NCBI RefSeq assembly: GCF_016901955.1
Contig: NZ_JACJLC010000001.1
Coordinates: 62,001 to 126,000, forward strand
Length of the DNA stretch: 64,000 bases
Reading direction: 5' to 3'
DNA from: Pseudoflavonifractor phocaeensis
Lineage (GTDB): Bacteria > Bacillota > Clostridia > Oscillospirales > Oscillospiraceae
A program made the position numbers and the translations under genes. Shown here one piece after another: positions 26,497-35,422 of this stretch. The notes below the pieces were generated by a model. The model worked only from the letters and a program-made list of their open reading frames with translations, searched no databases and was not told the origin of the DNA. How positions within the stretch are numbered: the stretch's first letter is position 1; each line of letters begins with the position of its first letter.

Positions 26497-27771
26497 TTAC
26501 TCCCGTACCATAACGGAAATGCCGTTGGGGATGACCACCAGGTGGGCGTCCTCCCCCTTGTCCGCCCGGGCCATGGCCAGGGCGGCGTCCACATCGGGGG
26601 CCCATTCCATCTTCATGTCCAGGATGGTCTGGCGCTGCTCGGGGACGGTGACGTAGATTACCCGGTGCTTGCACAGCACCCGGGCCAGGATCTGGAACTC
26701 CCACTGGTCGGGTTTGGTGTGCTCCTGGGGGGTAGCCAGGATCTCTTGGGTCAGGGCCTGGGGGGAGGAGGCGTCCCGCAGGGCGTGATAGAAGCTGTCC
26801 CCGCCGGCCCCGTCCATGCAGGAGCTGACCATGATGAGCACCCCGCCCTCCGCCGCGGCGCTCTCGGCGGCGGTGAGGCCCTTGACGCTCTGGTAGATGT
26901 TCTGATCCAGGGGGTAGCCGCCGTTGCTGGAGATGACGATATCGCCCCGGCGCTCCGGCTTGACCTGGCAGTAGCCCAGCAGGAAGTCACAGCCCTTGCG
27001 GTGAGCGGTCTCCGGGTCGCCGGCAAAGGCGGCCACTACCTTTTTGTCCTCGTCGATGATGACGTTTACGATGTAAGCCAGCTTGGCCATTTTGGCCGCC
27101 GCCAGCATGTCGGCGTGGAGGGGATTGCCGTCCAGCACGCCGGTGCGGGCATAAGGAGAGGCGATGAATTTGGAGCAGTGGTTGCCCAGTACGGTGACCT
27201 GGTCGCACACGCCGGGGAGCACGCTCTTGCGCCCGCCAGAGAAGCCGGCGAAGAAGTGGGGCTCAATGAAGCCCTCGGCTACCAGCAGGTCGGTGTCCAC
27301 CGCCAGCCGGTCGATGACGCAGTCGGCGCCGGAGGGGAGCACCCCGATCTTCACATTGGCGGCGGCATCCCGGCTGTCGTGGATGACGATGGCCTCGTTG
27401 GCCACAATGTCCTCCCCCAGCTTACCGATGAGCTCCTCCTTGGTGGTGGGGCGGTGGAAGCCGGTGGCCACCAGCAGGGTGATCTGGATGTCGGGGCTGC
27501 CCTTCCGCAGCTCAGCCAGCATGTGGGGCAGGATATGCTTGCTGGGGACGGGGCGGGTGTGGTCGCTGATGATGATGGTGCAGGTCTTTTTCCCGGCGGC
27601 CAGCTCGGCCAGTGGCTTGGAGCCGATGGGGGCGGCCATAGCCGCCAGTACCAGGCCGTCCTCGGTGTCGGCGGCGGTGAGCTCCCCGATGTGGGAGGTG
27701 AGGACCTCCGCCTGAGACAGGTCGGCGTGAAGGGTCATACCGGCTTTGCCAAAGGGAATGGTAAGTGCCAT
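26497..27771 (-). CDS. larA: Nickel-dependent lactate racemase family protein
   Basis: A 424-residue LarA-family protein. Key blocks are all present: SDHTRP (69-74), TGFHRP with the catalytic His about residue 106, EPHFFAGFSGGRK with the second catalytic His and the Lys that carries the nickel-pincer cofactor, and the later GNHCSKF His that ligates nickel. It interconverts L- and D-lactate or a related 2-hydroxyacid. Start at 27771, with AGGAGG 8 bases upstream. It is first in the operon ahead of the FAD lactate dehydrogenase. The cofactor genes larB, larC and larE are not in this window. Confidence 0.87.
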   Translation of the reverse strand: MALTIPFGKAGMTLHADLSQAEVLTSHIGELTAADTEDGLVLAAMAAPIGSKPLAELAAGKKTCTIIISDHTRPVPSKHILPHMLAELRKGSPDIQITLLVATGFHRPTTKEELIGKLGEDIVANEAIVIHDSRDAAANVKIGVLPSGADCVIDRLAVDTDLLVAEGFIEPHFFAGFSGGRKSVLPGVCDQVTVLGNHCSKFIASPYARTGVLDGNPLHADMLAAAKMAKLAYIVNVIIDEDKKVVAAFAGDPETAHRKGCDFLLGYCQVKPERRGDIVISSNGGYPLDQNIYQSVKGLTAAESAAAEGGVLIMVSSCMDGAGGDSFYHALRDASSPQALTQEILATPQEHTKPDQWEFQILARVLCKHRVIYVTVPEQRQTILDMKMEWAPDVDAALAMARADKGEDAHLVVIPNGISVMVRE

Positions 27772-27810
27772 CTGGATTACCTCCTTGGTCTGTGGTGGTG
27801 TGCATCGGAT

Positions 27811-27821
27811 TGGTGTGACCA
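27811..27821. promoter_or_regulatory. FadR/LldR-type operator in the larA leader
   Basis: TGGTGTGACCA is an exact TGGTnnnACCA palindrome, the core bound by FadR and LldR regulators. It lies 40 bases before the larA start and just downstream of the predicted promoter, a position suited to repression. Confidence 0.6.
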
Positions 27822-27836
27822 CTTTTTACTGACAAC

Positions 27837-27864
27837 ACTTTATCACACTTTCGGAAAATTGCAA
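27837..27864 (-). promoter_or_regulatory. Candidate promoter of the larA/lactate dehydrogenase/etf operon
   Basis: On the minus strand TTGCAA (27864-27859), a 16-base spacer, TAAAGT (27842-27837). It is the best match in the 27772-28144 intergenic region, which has no gene of its own. Confidence 0.4.
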
Positions 27865-27953
27865 TCCCCAGTTTGCATTTTCTCACAAATGCCCAAAAAA
27901 CAAGAGGGCGTTTTGACGTATTGACGATTTTAATCTGTGTAGTAGAAAAAAGA

Positions 27954-27982
27954 TAGACATTTCTCACAGAAAATCCTATAAT
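27954..27982 (+). promoter_or_regulatory. Promoter of the lactate permease gene
   Basis: TAGACA (27954-27959), a 17-base spacer and a perfect TATAAT (27977-27982). The transcript would have a leader of about 155 bases. Confidence 0.65.
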
Positions 27983-28081
27983 GACAGTAACCAATAGCAG
28001 GGGGAGCCCGAGTGTGCTGCCCCCTGATCTGCGCTGGCAGGAGGGGGGCGGACCGGCAAGAGCATCTTTTTTTATTGAAAG

Positions 28082-28092
28082 TGGTAGCACCA
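28082..28092. promoter_or_regulatory. Second FadR/LldR-type operator, in the lactate permease leader
   Basis: TGGTAGCACCA is a second exact TGGTnnnACCA palindrome, 53 bases before the permease start. With the site at 27811-27821 it brackets the divergent promoters. A short hairpin (28103-28121) follows, just ahead of the ribosome site. Confidence 0.6.
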
Positions 28093-28144
28093 AAAAACGA
28101 GAGCGCCGAATATTCCGGCGCGAGACGAAGGAGGTCCCGTTTCC

Positions 28145-29698
28145 ATGGAATTGCTCATGTCCGTACTTACCCTGCTGCCCATCCTGTGGCTGGTCATTGC
28201 CCTGGCGGTGTTGAAAATGCCGGGACACCGGGCCTGCCTCATTGCCCTGGTCATTGCTGCCGTCCTGGCCCTGACTCTGTGGCAGATGCCGGCGATAGAC
28301 TGCGCCACCTCGGCGCTGGAGGGCTTTGCCGCTGCCCTGTGGCCCATCATTCTGGTCATCATCGCGGCCATCTTTACCTACAACCTGTCCCTGCGCACCG
28401 GCGCAATGGACGTAATCAAGCGGCTGCTGTCCAACGTATCCGGGGATAAGCGGGTGATCATCCTGCTCATCGGCTGGTGCTTTGGTGGCTTCCTGGAAGG
28501 CATGGCGGGCTTCGGTACCGCTGTGGCTATCCCCGCCGGTATGCTGGCCGGCATGGGCATGGACCCGGTGCTCTCCTGCCTGGTGTGCATGTTGGCAAAC
28601 GCTTTCCCCACCGCCTTCGGGTCCGTAGGCATCCCCACCACCACCCTGGTGAACGTCACCGGCCTGGAGGCCATCCCACTGTCCTTTACCACCGTGGTGG
28701 AGATGACTCCCTTCATGATCCTGATGCCCTTCCTGATGGTCATTGCCGGCGGCGGCGGGATCCGTGCCCTGAAAGGGGTGGTAGGCATCACCCTGGCAGC
28801 GGGACTGTCCTTCGTGATCCCTGAGCTGCTGGTCTCCCGGTTCCTGGGCCCCGAGCTCACCGTGGTGGTGGGCAGCGTGGTGTCCCTGGCCTGCACCCTT
28901 TTCCTGGCTGGGCTGCGCAAAGGCAAAGCGGTGCCCAAGGAGTATGACATGACCGGCGGCGCGGTGCAGAAAGCTAAGCCGGGAGAGATGTCCCCTATGG
29001 TGGCCTTCCTGCCCTTCGTGCTCATCTTTGTGCTCCTCCTGCTCACTTCCAAACTGGTGCCGCCGGTGAACAGCTTCCTGGCTCAGTTTGCCTCCTCGGT
29101 GAAGATCAGCACCTCCGCCAACGCCGGCCTCACTTCCTTTAGTTGGGTAAATACCCCTGGCGTGGTCATTTTTGTGGCAGCCATCATTGGCGGCATTGTG
29201 CAGAAGGCCGGCGGCAAGCTGATGTGGCAGACCTTCCTGGCCACCCTAAAGCAGATGAGCCGCACCATCGTCACCATCATGGCGGTGCTGGCGGTGGCCA
29301 AGATCATGACCTACTCCGGTATGATTTCTGATATGGCCGGTCTGTTTGTCTCCCTCACCGGAGTGTTCTATCCCTTCGTCTCCCCCATCATCGCTGCCAT
29401 CGGGGCTTTTGTCACCGGCAGCGGTACCAACACGGAGGTGTTGCTGGGCCGGCTTCAGTCGGAGGCGGCAACCGCCATCGGGGCCTCTCCTTACTGGCTG
29501 GCAGCAGCCAACTCGGTGGGTGCTGGCATCGGCAAAATTCTATCCCCCCAATGCATCGCCACCGCCGTGGCGGCGGTGGATCTGGTGGGCCAGGACAGCA
29601 AGGTGCTCTCCGCCGTGCTGAAATGGGCCCTGCTCATGTTGGTGCTGGCCTGTATTGTCGTAGGCTGCTTCCAGTGGCTGGCTCCCTATGTCATTTAA
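28145..29698 (+). CDS. lctP: L-lactate permease (LctP family)
   Basis: A 517-residue protein with about twelve or more membrane segments and the LctP family blocks: FLEGMAGFGTAVAIPAGML, NAFPTAFGSVGIPTTTL, GAFVTGSGTNTEVLLGRLQ and NSVGAGIGKILSPQCIATA. It imports lactate or glycolate with protons. It is divergent from the larA operon with shared operators, so uptake and oxidation are probably co-regulated. AAGGAGG lies 10 bases before the ATG, and a strong terminator follows at 29709. Confidence 0.92.
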   Translation: MELLMSVLTLLPILWLVIALAVLKMPGHRACLIALVIAAVLALTLWQMPAIDCATSALEGFAAALWPIILVIIAAIFTYNLSLRTGAMDVIKRLLSNVSGDKRVIILLIGWCFGGFLEGMAGFGTAVAIPAGMLAGMGMDPVLSCLVCMLANAFPTAFGSVGIPTTTLVNVTGLEAIPLSFTTVVEMTPFMILMPFLMVIAGGGGIRALKGVVGITLAAGLSFVIPELLVSRFLGPELTVVVGSVVSLACTLFLAGLRKGKAVPKEYDMTGGAVQKAKPGEMSPMVAFLPFVLIFVLLLLTSKLVPPVNSFLAQFASSVKISTSANAGLTSFSWVNTPGVVIFVAAIIGGIVQKAGGKLMWQTFLATLKQMSRTIVTIMAVLAVAKIMTYSGMISDMAGLFVSLTGVFYPFVSPIIAAIGAFVTGSGTNTEVLLGRLQSEAATAIGASPYWLAAANSVGAGIGKILSPQCIATAVAAVDLVGQDSKVLSAVLKWALLMLVLACIVVGCFQWLAPYVI

Positions 29699-29708
29699 AC
29701 ACAGACAC

Positions 29709-29744
29709 AAAATGCCCGCCGCGGTTGTCCGCGGCGGGCATTTT
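29709..29744. terminator. Bidirectional terminator after the lactate permease
   Basis: Perfect 16-base arms (AAAATGCCCGCCGCGG and complement) around a 4-base loop with A/T ends on both sides. It serves the permease (+) and the molybdenum hydroxylase operon (-). Confidence 0.9.
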
Positions 29745-29748
29745 ATGT

Positions 29749-30261
29749 TTAGGTCAGGATTTGGTCAGCCTCAGCGTGTTTGCCAAGACGGCGGAGCATA
29801 GTCTTTTTCACCGCCCGGAAGATGTTCTCATAGCCAGTGCACCGGCATAGATGGCCCGACATGAGTTTGCGGATCTCATCGTCGGTATACTCCCGGCCGG
29901 ACTCCAGGATCTCGGCGGCGCTCATGATAAAGCCGGGGGTGCAGAAGCCGCACTGGACCGCCGCCTCGTCGATGAAGGCCTGCTGGATGTCCGAGATCTC
30001 GCCATTGGGACCGGCCAGTCCCTCCAGGGTAAGGATCTCCTTGCCGTCGGCCCAGATGGCCAGATAGATACAGGAGTTGAAACACTCCCCGTTGATGAGT
30101 ACGTTGCAGGCACCGCACTCCCCCACCTCGCAGCCCTTCTTTACGCTGGTGAGGCGGTAGTCGTCCCGCAGCATATCGGTGAGGGAGGCCCGCACGTCGA
30201 TCATCTTTTCCACCTGCTTGCCGTTGATGGTGCAGCGCACCAGCTTGTACTGCTTACTCAT
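29749..30261 (-). CDS. Molybdenum hydroxylase (xanthine dehydrogenase family), [2Fe-2S] subunit
   Basis: A 170-residue subunit with both expected clusters: the plant-ferredoxin type (GCEVGECGACNVLINGE, then NSC) in the first half, and the C-terminal helical type (QCGFCTPGFIM and GHLCRCTGY) in the second. It passes electrons from the Mo site to FAD. I use the ATG at 30261 (GGAGG 8 bases upstream), which overlaps the FAD subunit gene by 8 bases. It is the last gene in the order Mo, FAD, Fe-S. Confidence 0.92.
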   Translation of the reverse strand: MSKQYKLVRCTINGKQVEKMIDVRASLTDMLRDDYRLTSVKKGCEVGECGACNVLINGECFNSCIYLAIWADGKEILTLEGLAGPNGEISDIQQAFIDEAAVQCGFCTPGFIMSAAEILESGREYTDDEIRKLMSGHLCRCTGYENIFRAVKKTMLRRLGKHAEADQILT

Positions 30262-31141
30262 GGACCGCACCTCCTGCCAGTTGGATGGATTGGGTCAGGG
30301 CCCGCTGGGCCATGGTCACGGCGATGTGCTGGCGGAAATCTTTGGCGGCCCGCCAGCTGTCCCGGGGGTGGATATCCTCCAGCACGGCTTTGGCCACTTC
30401 TTCTACCGCTTGGATGGAGGTGGGTTTGCCCTTGGCCAAGGCCTCGGCGGTGGGGGCCCGCATGGGTACCGGTCCTGCCACACCGTAGGCAATGCGCACG
30501 TCCTCCATGGTACCCTTGTCTGCCGACAGCTTCACATTCACAGAGCAACCGGTGGTGGCAATATCCATAGCCTCTCGCATAGCGTATTTGATGTAGTGGC
30601 CCTGGTAGCCCTCATAGGCCGCCCTGGGGATGAGGATGCCGGTCTGGAGCTCCCCGGGACGCAGGTCCACCTGGCCGGCTTTGATGTAGAAGTCCTGGAT
30701 GGGGAGCTGCCGCACACCCCCCGGGCCGGTGAGCTCGATGATGGCGTCCCAGGCGAAGAGGGTAGAGGCCGAGTCGGCGGAGGTGACGCCGTTGCAGGTG
30801 TTGCCGCCAATGGTGCCGATGTTGCGGATCTGGGGGCCGCCCACCTGGTCCACCGCCTGGCCCAGCACGTTGATGTGGGTCTGGATGATGGGGTCTCTGG
30901 TGATGTGGGAGAAGCTGGTGAGGGAGCCGATGCGGATGGTACCGTCGGCCTCGAAGGACACCCCTCTCAGCTCATCCAGGCCGTAGATGCTCACCAGCTC
31001 CACGCCGGCCTGCTTGCCCTCCCGGATCTGCACCAGCACGTCGCTGCCGCCGGCAATGATCTGGGCCTGGGGGTGCTCCATCAGCAGCTGGACGGCGTGT
31101 GCTACGCTCTCCGCCTCGTAAATGGCTTTGATGTCATACAT
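30254..31141 (-). CDS. Molybdenum hydroxylase, FAD subunit (CoxM/XdhB type)
   Basis: A 295-residue subunit with the PCMH-type FAD domain: QIIAGGSDVLVQIREGK, then GPQIRNIGTIGGNTCNG and SADSASTLFAWDAIIEL. A CO-dehydrogenase flavoprotein C-terminal domain follows. It lies 16 bases after the Mo-subunit gene and overlaps the Fe-S gene, so the three form one enzyme. Confidence 0.92.
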   Translation of the reverse strand: MYDIKAIYEAESVAHAVQLLMEHPQAQIIAGGSDVLVQIREGKQAGVELVSIYGLDELRGVSFEADGTIRIGSLTSFSHITRDPIIQTHINVLGQAVDQVGGPQIRNIGTIGGNTCNGVTSADSASTLFAWDAIIELTGPGGVRQLPIQDFYIKAGQVDLRPGELQTGILIPRAAYEGYQGHYIKYAMREAMDIATTGCSVNVKLSADKGTMEDVRIAYGVAGPVPMRAPTAEALAKGKPTSIQAVEEVAKAVLEDIHPRDSWRAAKDFRQHIAVTMAQRALTQSIQLAGGAVHE

Positions 31142-31157
31142 GGCCGGGAGCCTCCTT

Positions 31158-33443
31158 TCAAATCAAACCCGCTTGTTTGAAATAGCGGAACAGGTTGTGG
31201 GGATTCAGGGGGGCCTCCTCCACAAAGACGCCGGTAGCCTGATAGACGGCGTTGCGGATGGCGGGGGCTACCGAGCAGGTGGGGGGTTCCCCCAGGGCCT
31301 TGGTGCCGAAGGCGCTGGTGGGCTCCGGATTTTCCACAAAGAAGGCCCGCAGCCGAGGGTGGTCCATAAAGGTGGACAGCTTGTAGTCCAGTAGGTTGTC
31401 GTTTAGGGCCCTGCCGGTCTTGGGGTCGAAGAGCAGCTTCTCCGACAGGCCGAAGCCGATGCCCATGCTCATGCCGCCGTGGACCTGGGCCTCCGCCAGG
31501 GCGGGGTTGATGATGGTGCCCGCGTCGTGGACGTTCACCAGGTCCAGCAGCTTCACCTTGCACATGGGAATATCCACCTCCACCTCGGCAAAGGTACAGC
31601 CGAAGGAGTAGGCGTTGGACTTGATCTGGGCGGTGCTCTCGGCGGTGAGGTGCTGGCTGTGGGTGAGGGAGTAGAGAGCCTCGGTGGCCAGATCTCCCAA
31701 GCTCATGAGTACCCGGCTGTCGGTGGACCGGACGATCTGCCCGTCCACGATATCCAGGTTGTAGGGGGGCATCCGGGTGAGTTCCTGGGCGTAGTTCAAA
31801 ATGCGCTCCTTCAGCAGGGCACCGGTCTGGCGGATGGAGAAGCCGGCGGTGTAGGTCTGCCTGGAGGCGTAAGCCCCGGTGCCGAAGGGGGTGACGTCGG
31901 TATCCTGGCAGGAGACGATGTGGATCTTGTCCATGGGCACTCCCACCACGTCGGCGGCCATCTGGGCAAAGGCGGTGTCGGCTCCCTGGCCGATCTCGGT
32001 CTCACCCACCTGGACCTGGAGGGAGCCGTCCTGGTTGAGTACCATCCGGCAGGAGGAGGTTTCCAGGGAGATGGGCCACACGGCGGTGTTGTACCAGAAC
32101 ACCGCCATGCCGATGCCCCGGCGCACGTCGCCGGTCTGGTTCTGGTATTCCTGATACTTGCGGGCGTAGTCGGTGACCTCCATGCCCTTGTCCATGCACT
32201 GGTTAAAGGTGTCGGCGTACAGCTCATTTTTGGAGAAGGGGTCGGTAAAGCCCACTGGCATCAGGTTCTTCCGCCGGAATGCGATGGGGTCCATGCCCAG
32301 CCGGGCGGCCACCTCCTCAGTGTGGCATTCCACCGCCCACATGGCCTGGGGAATGCCGTAGCCCCGCATGGCGCCCGCCACCGACTTGTTAGTGAACACG
32401 GTGTAGGCGTCCACCTCCACATTGTCGCAGGGGTAGAGCTGGGGAAAGGCCCCCGCCCCCTTGGCGCAGATGCTGTGGCCGTGGGAGGCGTAGGCCCCCT
32501 GGTCGGAGAAGGCCTCCAGCTTTCGGGCGGCGTAGGTGCCGTCAGGCCGTACCCAGGAGATGATATGGCTGCGGATGGCGTGGCGCACTCGGGTGGATAC
32601 GAAGGTCTCCTCCCGGGGCACATCCAGCTTCACCAGGTGGCCTCCCACCTGGGTGCATAGCCAGGCGCACAGAGGCTCGTAGAGCACGTCCTGCTTATTG
32701 CCAAAGCCGCCGCCGATGTAGGGCTTGACGATCTGAATTTTGCCCCACTCCATCCCTAGGGCCTGGCCCACCACACGGCGGACGATGTGGGGGATTTGGG
32801 TGGAGGAGACGATCTTAATACGGTCGCCTGTCATCTCGGCAAAGCAGATGAAGTTTTCCAGGTGACAGTGCTGAACGGTGGGGGTGGAATACCAGCCCTC
32901 CACCTTGATGAGGCCGGGCTCTTTGATAGCCTCCTCATAATTGCCCTTGCGGATGGTGGTATGCTTGAGAATGTTGTTGGGGTAGTTGTCGTGGAGCTGG
33001 GGGGCGCCATCCTTCATGGCCTCCATTACATCCAGTACGAAGGGCAGTTCCTCATATTCCACCCGGATGGCCCGGAGGGCCTGGGCGGCGGCCACCTCGT
33101 CCTCGGCCACCACGGCGGCAATGTCGTCCCCGTAGAATCGGACCCGGTCGGTGAGCAGCAGCCGGTCGGCCACGTCCTGGTGGCTCTCATCGGTGGACCA
33201 GGGATGGCCGGCGGTGGGGAAGTAGTGCTTTTCTTTCAGATCAAAGCAGGTGAACACTCCCACCACGCCGGGAATGGCCAGGGCGGCGGAGGCGTCGATA
33301 GACTTCACCCGGCCGTGGGCGATGGTGGCGTGGACCACCCGGGCTACATAGGCACCCTTGTCGCACAGGTCGTCGGTATACCGGGTGCGCCCGATGACCT
33401 TGTCATAGGCGTCCACACGGGTGGCTCTTTTTCCTACATACAT
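31158..33443 (-). CDS. Molybdenum hydroxylase, molybdopterin-binding catalytic subunit (XdhA-like)
   Basis: A 761-residue subunit of normal length. It has the aldehyde-oxidase a/b hammerhead domain at the N-terminus (RVDAYDKVIGRTRYTDD) and Mo-cofactor blocks GGGFGNKQD, AMRGYGIPQAMWAVE, GQGADTAF and GTGAYASRQTYTAG. The catalytic glutamate lies in ALGEPPT near the C-terminus. The family hydroxylates purines, nicotinate and aromatic heterocycles, and some gut members work reductively as dehydroxylases; the substrate cannot be assigned. A Crp-type regulator gene lies 13 bases upstream in the same direction. Confidence 0.9.
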   Translation of the reverse strand: MYVGKRATRVDAYDKVIGRTRYTDDLCDKGAYVARVVHATIAHGRVKSIDASAALAIPGVVGVFTCFDLKEKHYFPTAGHPWSTDESHQDVADRLLLTDRVRFYGDDIAAVVAEDEVAAAQALRAIRVEYEELPFVLDVMEAMKDGAPQLHDNYPNNILKHTTIRKGNYEEAIKEPGLIKVEGWYSTPTVQHCHLENFICFAEMTGDRIKIVSSTQIPHIVRRVVGQALGMEWGKIQIVKPYIGGGFGNKQDVLYEPLCAWLCTQVGGHLVKLDVPREETFVSTRVRHAIRSHIISWVRPDGTYAARKLEAFSDQGAYASHGHSICAKGAGAFPQLYPCDNVEVDAYTVFTNKSVAGAMRGYGIPQAMWAVECHTEEVAARLGMDPIAFRRKNLMPVGFTDPFSKNELYADTFNQCMDKGMEVTDYARKYQEYQNQTGDVRRGIGMAVFWYNTAVWPISLETSSCRMVLNQDGSLQVQVGETEIGQGADTAFAQMAADVVGVPMDKIHIVSCQDTDVTPFGTGAYASRQTYTAGFSIRQTGALLKERILNYAQELTRMPPYNLDIVDGQIVRSTDSRVLMSLGDLATEALYSLTHSQHLTAESTAQIKSNAYSFGCTFAEVEVDIPMCKVKLLDLVNVHDAGTIINPALAEAQVHGGMSMGIGFGLSEKLLFDPKTGRALNDNLLDYKLSTFMDHPRLRAFFVENPEPTSAFGTKALGEPPTCSVAPAIRNAVYQATGVFVEEAPLNPHNLFRYFKQAGLI

Positions 33444-33456
33444 GGCGCGTTCCTCC

Positions 33457-34158
33457 TTAGCCGTTGATATGGTGTTCGATGTGGTCTTTCATCCGGAGGT
33501 AGCCCTCTCGGGGAAGGACGATCTTGCCACGCTGGAGCCAAATGAGCCCCAGCTCCTCCAGCTTCTGAATGCTGCGGTTAAGAGTTTTGATGGAAAAGCC
33601 GATCTCTTCCGCCAGCTGGGGTCTGGTCTGCCGCAGCTCCAGCAGGCGGGGAGGGGGCATATGCTGCTCGTATTTTCGGATCAGATGGACCATCAGCCGG
33701 TCCTTACCTTCCATAAAGAGGTATTTCCTGGCCTCGGCGGTCTGGGTGATGAGCCGGCGCATGTTTTCCTGGGCACGGAGGAACAGGGCGTCTACATCCA
33801 TCCGCATCCACTCCATATAGACATCCGCCGGGATGGAGAGCACCCGGCACCGTGTGGAGGTGATGATGCTGATACGGTACTGAGTCAGTCCGGCAAAGCA
33901 TTCGATCTCTCCAAAAAAGTCACCAGGACCAAAGTCCTTGAAAGGATAGGGCCGCTCGTGCATGGGCCACTCCACTCCGGTAACCTTGCCGGAGAGGATG
34001 ATAAAGATATGGGTGCAGTCGGTCCCTGCCTTGATAAAGGTCTGACCGGCCTCGATCTCCAGCAGGGTCATGTAGTATTTGACTTCCTCGGTACAGTTTT
34101 GGAACAACAGCTCCAGCTCGCGGCGCTTCTGCAGCGGGAGTGCGCTGAATATATCCAC
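33457..34158 (-). CDS. Crp/Fnr-family transcriptional regulator
   Basis: A 233-residue protein with a cyclic-nucleotide-type beta barrel (about 25-130; FIKAGTDCTHIFIILSGKVTG, FGPGDFFGEIECFAG) and a winged helix (about 165-225; TRPQLAEEIGFSIKTLNRSIQKLEELG). There is no N-terminal Cys cluster as in Fnr, so it probably senses a small molecule. It lies 13 bases before the molybdenum hydroxylase genes and appears to head that operon. Confidence 0.88.
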   Translation of the reverse strand: MDIFSALPLQKRRELELLFQNCTEEVKYYMTLLEIEAGQTFIKAGTDCTHIFIILSGKVTGVEWPMHERPYPFKDFGPGDFFGEIECFAGLTQYRISIITSTRCRVLSIPADVYMEWMRMDVDALFLRAQENMRRLITQTAEARKYLFMEGKDRLMVHLIRKYEQHMPPPRLLELRQTRPQLAEEIGFSIKTLNRSIQKLEELGLIWLQRGKIVLPREGYLRMKDHIEHHING

Positions 34159-34273
34159 AGGACCGCACCTCCTTATTCTCTATTATATCTGGAATGCCTC
34201 GCAAAAGAAAAGGCCATATGTCCTTTTTCTCTATTTTTTTCTTAGGAATCTGCTGCGCCTGGGCCGTCTATGC

Positions 34274-34301
34274 AAAAACGGCCGCCCGAGGGCGGCCGTT
34301 T
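34274..34301 (-). terminator. Terminator of the L-lactate dehydrogenase gene
   Basis: A 12-base GC stem (AAACGGCCGCCC and its complement) followed on the minus strand by TTTTT. It starts 9 bases after the dehydrogenase stop. Confidence 0.75.
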
Positions 34302-34309
34302 CGCGGATC

Positions 34310-35266
34310 TTATAGCTCCAGGGTGGCGGCAACCTGCCGCAGGGTCTCCGCCGAGCGGCGCAGCTGTTCCTGTTCCTCCTGGTCCAGCACGATGGGCACA
34401 TGGGTCTCCACCCCGTCCAGTCCCACGATGGCGGGCATGCTCAGGGCGATACCGTCGATGCCATATTCCCCGTGCATCATGGTGGACACGGGCAGGATGG
34501 ATTTTTCGTTGCGTACGATGACCTCGCAGATCCGTTTTACCGACATGGCGATGCCATAGTAGGTAGCGTGTTTTTTGGAGATGATCTCATAGGCGCTGGT
34601 TTTGACCTTTTCGGCAATTTCTCTGGTGGAGGCGGCGTGGTCATAGTGTCCCCGCATCTCGCAGAAATCGTTGAGGGGGATGCCGGAGACGTTGGAGCTG
34701 CTCCACACGGCGATTTCGCTGTCCCCGTGCTCGCCGATGATAAAGGCGTGGACGCTGCGGCTGTCCACGTGGAGGTGCTGACCCAGCTGATACTTGAGCC
34801 GGGCGGTGTCCAGCACGGTGCCCGAGCCGATGACCCGGTGCTCCGGCAGGCCGCTGAGCTTTAAAGCAGCGTAGGTCAGGATGTCCACCGGGTTAGACAC
34901 AATGAGGAGGATACCCTGGAAATCCCGCTTGGCAATCTCCGGGATGATCCCCTTGAAAATGGCTACGTTCTTATGGACCAGATCCAGCCGGGTCTCCTCC
35001 GGCTTCTGGTTAGCCCCGGCGGTAACGATAATCACCGCCGCGTCGGCAATGTCGTCGTAGGTGCCGGCGTAGATGTTCATGGCCCCGGCAAAGGGGATGC
35101 CGTGGGCAATGTCCTTGGCCTCGCCGTCAGCCTTTTCGAAATTCACGTCGAGGAGCACCAGCTCGGAAAACAGGTGGCTCTGCATGAGGGCAAAAGCGGT
35201 GGCGGAGCCTACAAAGCCGCAGCCGATGATGGCGGCCTTCCGGGGATTGAGGTTGGGATGCGTCAT
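34310..35266 (-). CDS. ldh: L-lactate dehydrogenase (NAD-dependent)
   Basis: A 318-residue LDH/MDH-family protein. It has the NAD fold IIGCGFVGSATAFAL, an LDH-type coenzyme loop (TAGANQKPEETRLDL, with Gln before Lys-Pro favouring lactate over malate), ISNPVD-like VSNPVDILTY and the catalytic histidine in IGEHGDSE. It reduces pyruvate to L-lactate. It is a single-gene unit with its own terminator. Having both this enzyme and the Lct-type oxidation module means lactate can be made or consumed. Confidence 0.93.
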   Translation of the reverse strand: MTHPNLNPRKAAIIGCGFVGSATAFALMQSHLFSELVLLDVNFEKADGEAKDIAHGIPFAGAMNIYAGTYDDIADAAVIIVTAGANQKPEETRLDLVHKNVAIFKGIIPEIAKRDFQGILLIVSNPVDILTYAALKLSGLPEHRVIGSGTVLDTARLKYQLGQHLHVDSRSVHAFIIGEHGDSEIAVWSSSNVSGIPLNDFCEMRGHYDHAASTREIAEKVKTSAYEIISKKHATYYGIAMSVKRICEVIVRNEKSILPVSTMMHGEYGIDGIALSMPAIVGLDGVETHVPIVLDQEEQEQLRRSAETLRQVAATLEL

Positions 35267-35422
35267 ATCTGTCTCCTTTTCTCATACAAAGCGGTCCGGT
35301 GATACGGCCGCCGGGTGGTTTTGGTATGGCCTCATCATACCAAATCTTGCTTGGAAGTTCTGTTGTTTTTGCAACGGAATCTCAGTTTTCCCCGGCGTCC
35401 CCGCATTATCCCTGCTTGAGGG

